DNA of 5,265 bases from Methanobacteriota archaeon. Lineage in GTDB: Archaea > Altiarchaeota > Altiarchaeia > IMC4 > QMZM01. The notes under the pieces are model-generated. The model had not been told where the DNA came from. It worked only from the letters and a program-made list of their open reading frames with translations, and did not search any database. Below, one piece after another: positions 5,001 to 5,265 of this stretch. The translations under genes and the position numbers were made by a program. Where the stretch lies: positions 1-5,265 of the forward strand of contig CAIYYO010000038.1 in the NCBI GenBank assembly GCA_903930485.1, written 5' to 3'. The stretch's first letter is position 1. Each line of letters starts with the position of its first letter.

Positions 5001-5265
5001 ATGGACCTAACTATCTATGTAAACATGGTTTCGTCATGCCGCTGCTGCTGCGAAGAAAACCATGATGCAGCCAAGTGCCTGAGCTTTGTCGAGAGAGTTG
5101 GAAAGGATTTTCCCCTGGCGAAAATACGGATTCTGCAAGGATCTTCCAAGGAATTTGAAGAACTAAAAATTCTTAAACGCAACAGAAAGCGCATAAGGAT
5201 GCCGGTGATATTGCTGGATGGAAAAATACTTTCCATAGGCAGATATCCCAAATCTTCGGATATTC
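5001..5265 (+). CDS. thioredoxin-fold protein with CRCCC cluster (partial, runs off right edge)
   Basis: An ATG immediately after the lipoprotein's TAG opens a frame of 88 codons that is uninterrupted to the window end. It begins MDLTIYVNMVSSCRCCCEEN and near the end has RMPVILLDGKILSIGRYPKSSDI. This is the shape of a small thioredoxin/glutaredoxin-like protein: strand LTIYVN, a Cys-rich loop in the active-site position (C13, C15, C16, C17, with C26 in the following helix), then a probable cis-Pro (P68) before VILLDGKIL, as in Thioredoxin_3-type proteins with P-x-[LIV]-x-[IL]-DGK-x-x-x-x-G. It has no signal peptide, so it is likely cytosolic. CRCCC replaces the usual CxxC, so it may bind a metal(loid) or cluster rather than act as plain thioredoxin. 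A second ATG at 5025 would remove the first strand and is less likely. The exact family is not recognised; it may continue only a few residues beyond the edge. Confidence 0.75.
   Translation, partial: MDLTIYVNMVSSCRCCCEENHDAAKCLSFVERVGKDFPLAKIRILQGSSKEFEELKILKRNRKRIRMPVILLDGKILSIGRYPKSSDI

Overview
The window looks archaeal and most likely comes from an anaerobe. AT-rich TATA boxes of the TATTTATA/TATAAATA type lie about 26 to 35 bases ahead of start codons. Some first genes have no Shine-Dalgarno (SD) sequence and look leaderless, while other genes carry a strong AGGTGA or GGAGA. Ile is often ATA and Arg often AGG. Secreted proteins have Thr/Ser-rich or sequon-rich linkers, and two very Cys-rich iron-sulfur-type proteins are present. 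I cannot name the lineage.

The theme is an arsenic (or similar thiophilic toxicant) responsive cluster in three transcription units. Unit A (minus strand, 1332 down to 50) is an ArsR repressor overlapping an ArsP-type (DUF318) permease; a few codons of a possible further gene run off the left edge. Unit B (minus strand, 3649 down to 1390) is a second ArsR, an ArsF-like lipoprotein with a CPTC thioredoxin-type motif, an ArsG/CcdA-like membrane protein with two conserved Cys-Pro sites, and a Thr-rich, membrane-anchored surface protein with a CGC motif. Unit C (plus strand, from 3715, divergent from unit B) is a stand-alone HdrA-N-terminal-like Cys protein, a two-cluster ferredoxin, a second ArsF-like lipoprotein with CDSC, and a thioredoxin-fold protein with an unusual CRCCC cluster that runs off the right edge.

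Both arsR promoters have the same architecture: a CTATTTATAT TATA element running into a near-perfect 28-bp AT-rich palindrome, presumably the ArsR operator. The 66-bp gap between units B and C has one TATA element readable in both directions, so one repressor could control both units.

My working model is inference. Unit A exports arsenicals. Units B and C form a metalloid-induced redox relay: cytosolic electrons (ferredoxin plus HdrA-like protein, perhaps through the Trx-like protein) are passed by the ArsG/CcdA-like membrane protein to the outward-facing ArsF-like lipoproteins and possibly the CGC surface protein. Alternatively, ArsG is a plain efflux permease, as proposed for bacterial ArsEFG systems, with ArsF as part of an organoarsenical-reducing pair. 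No tRNA, rRNA, CRISPR or insertion sequence was seen, and no stretch over 300 bases lacks a gene.
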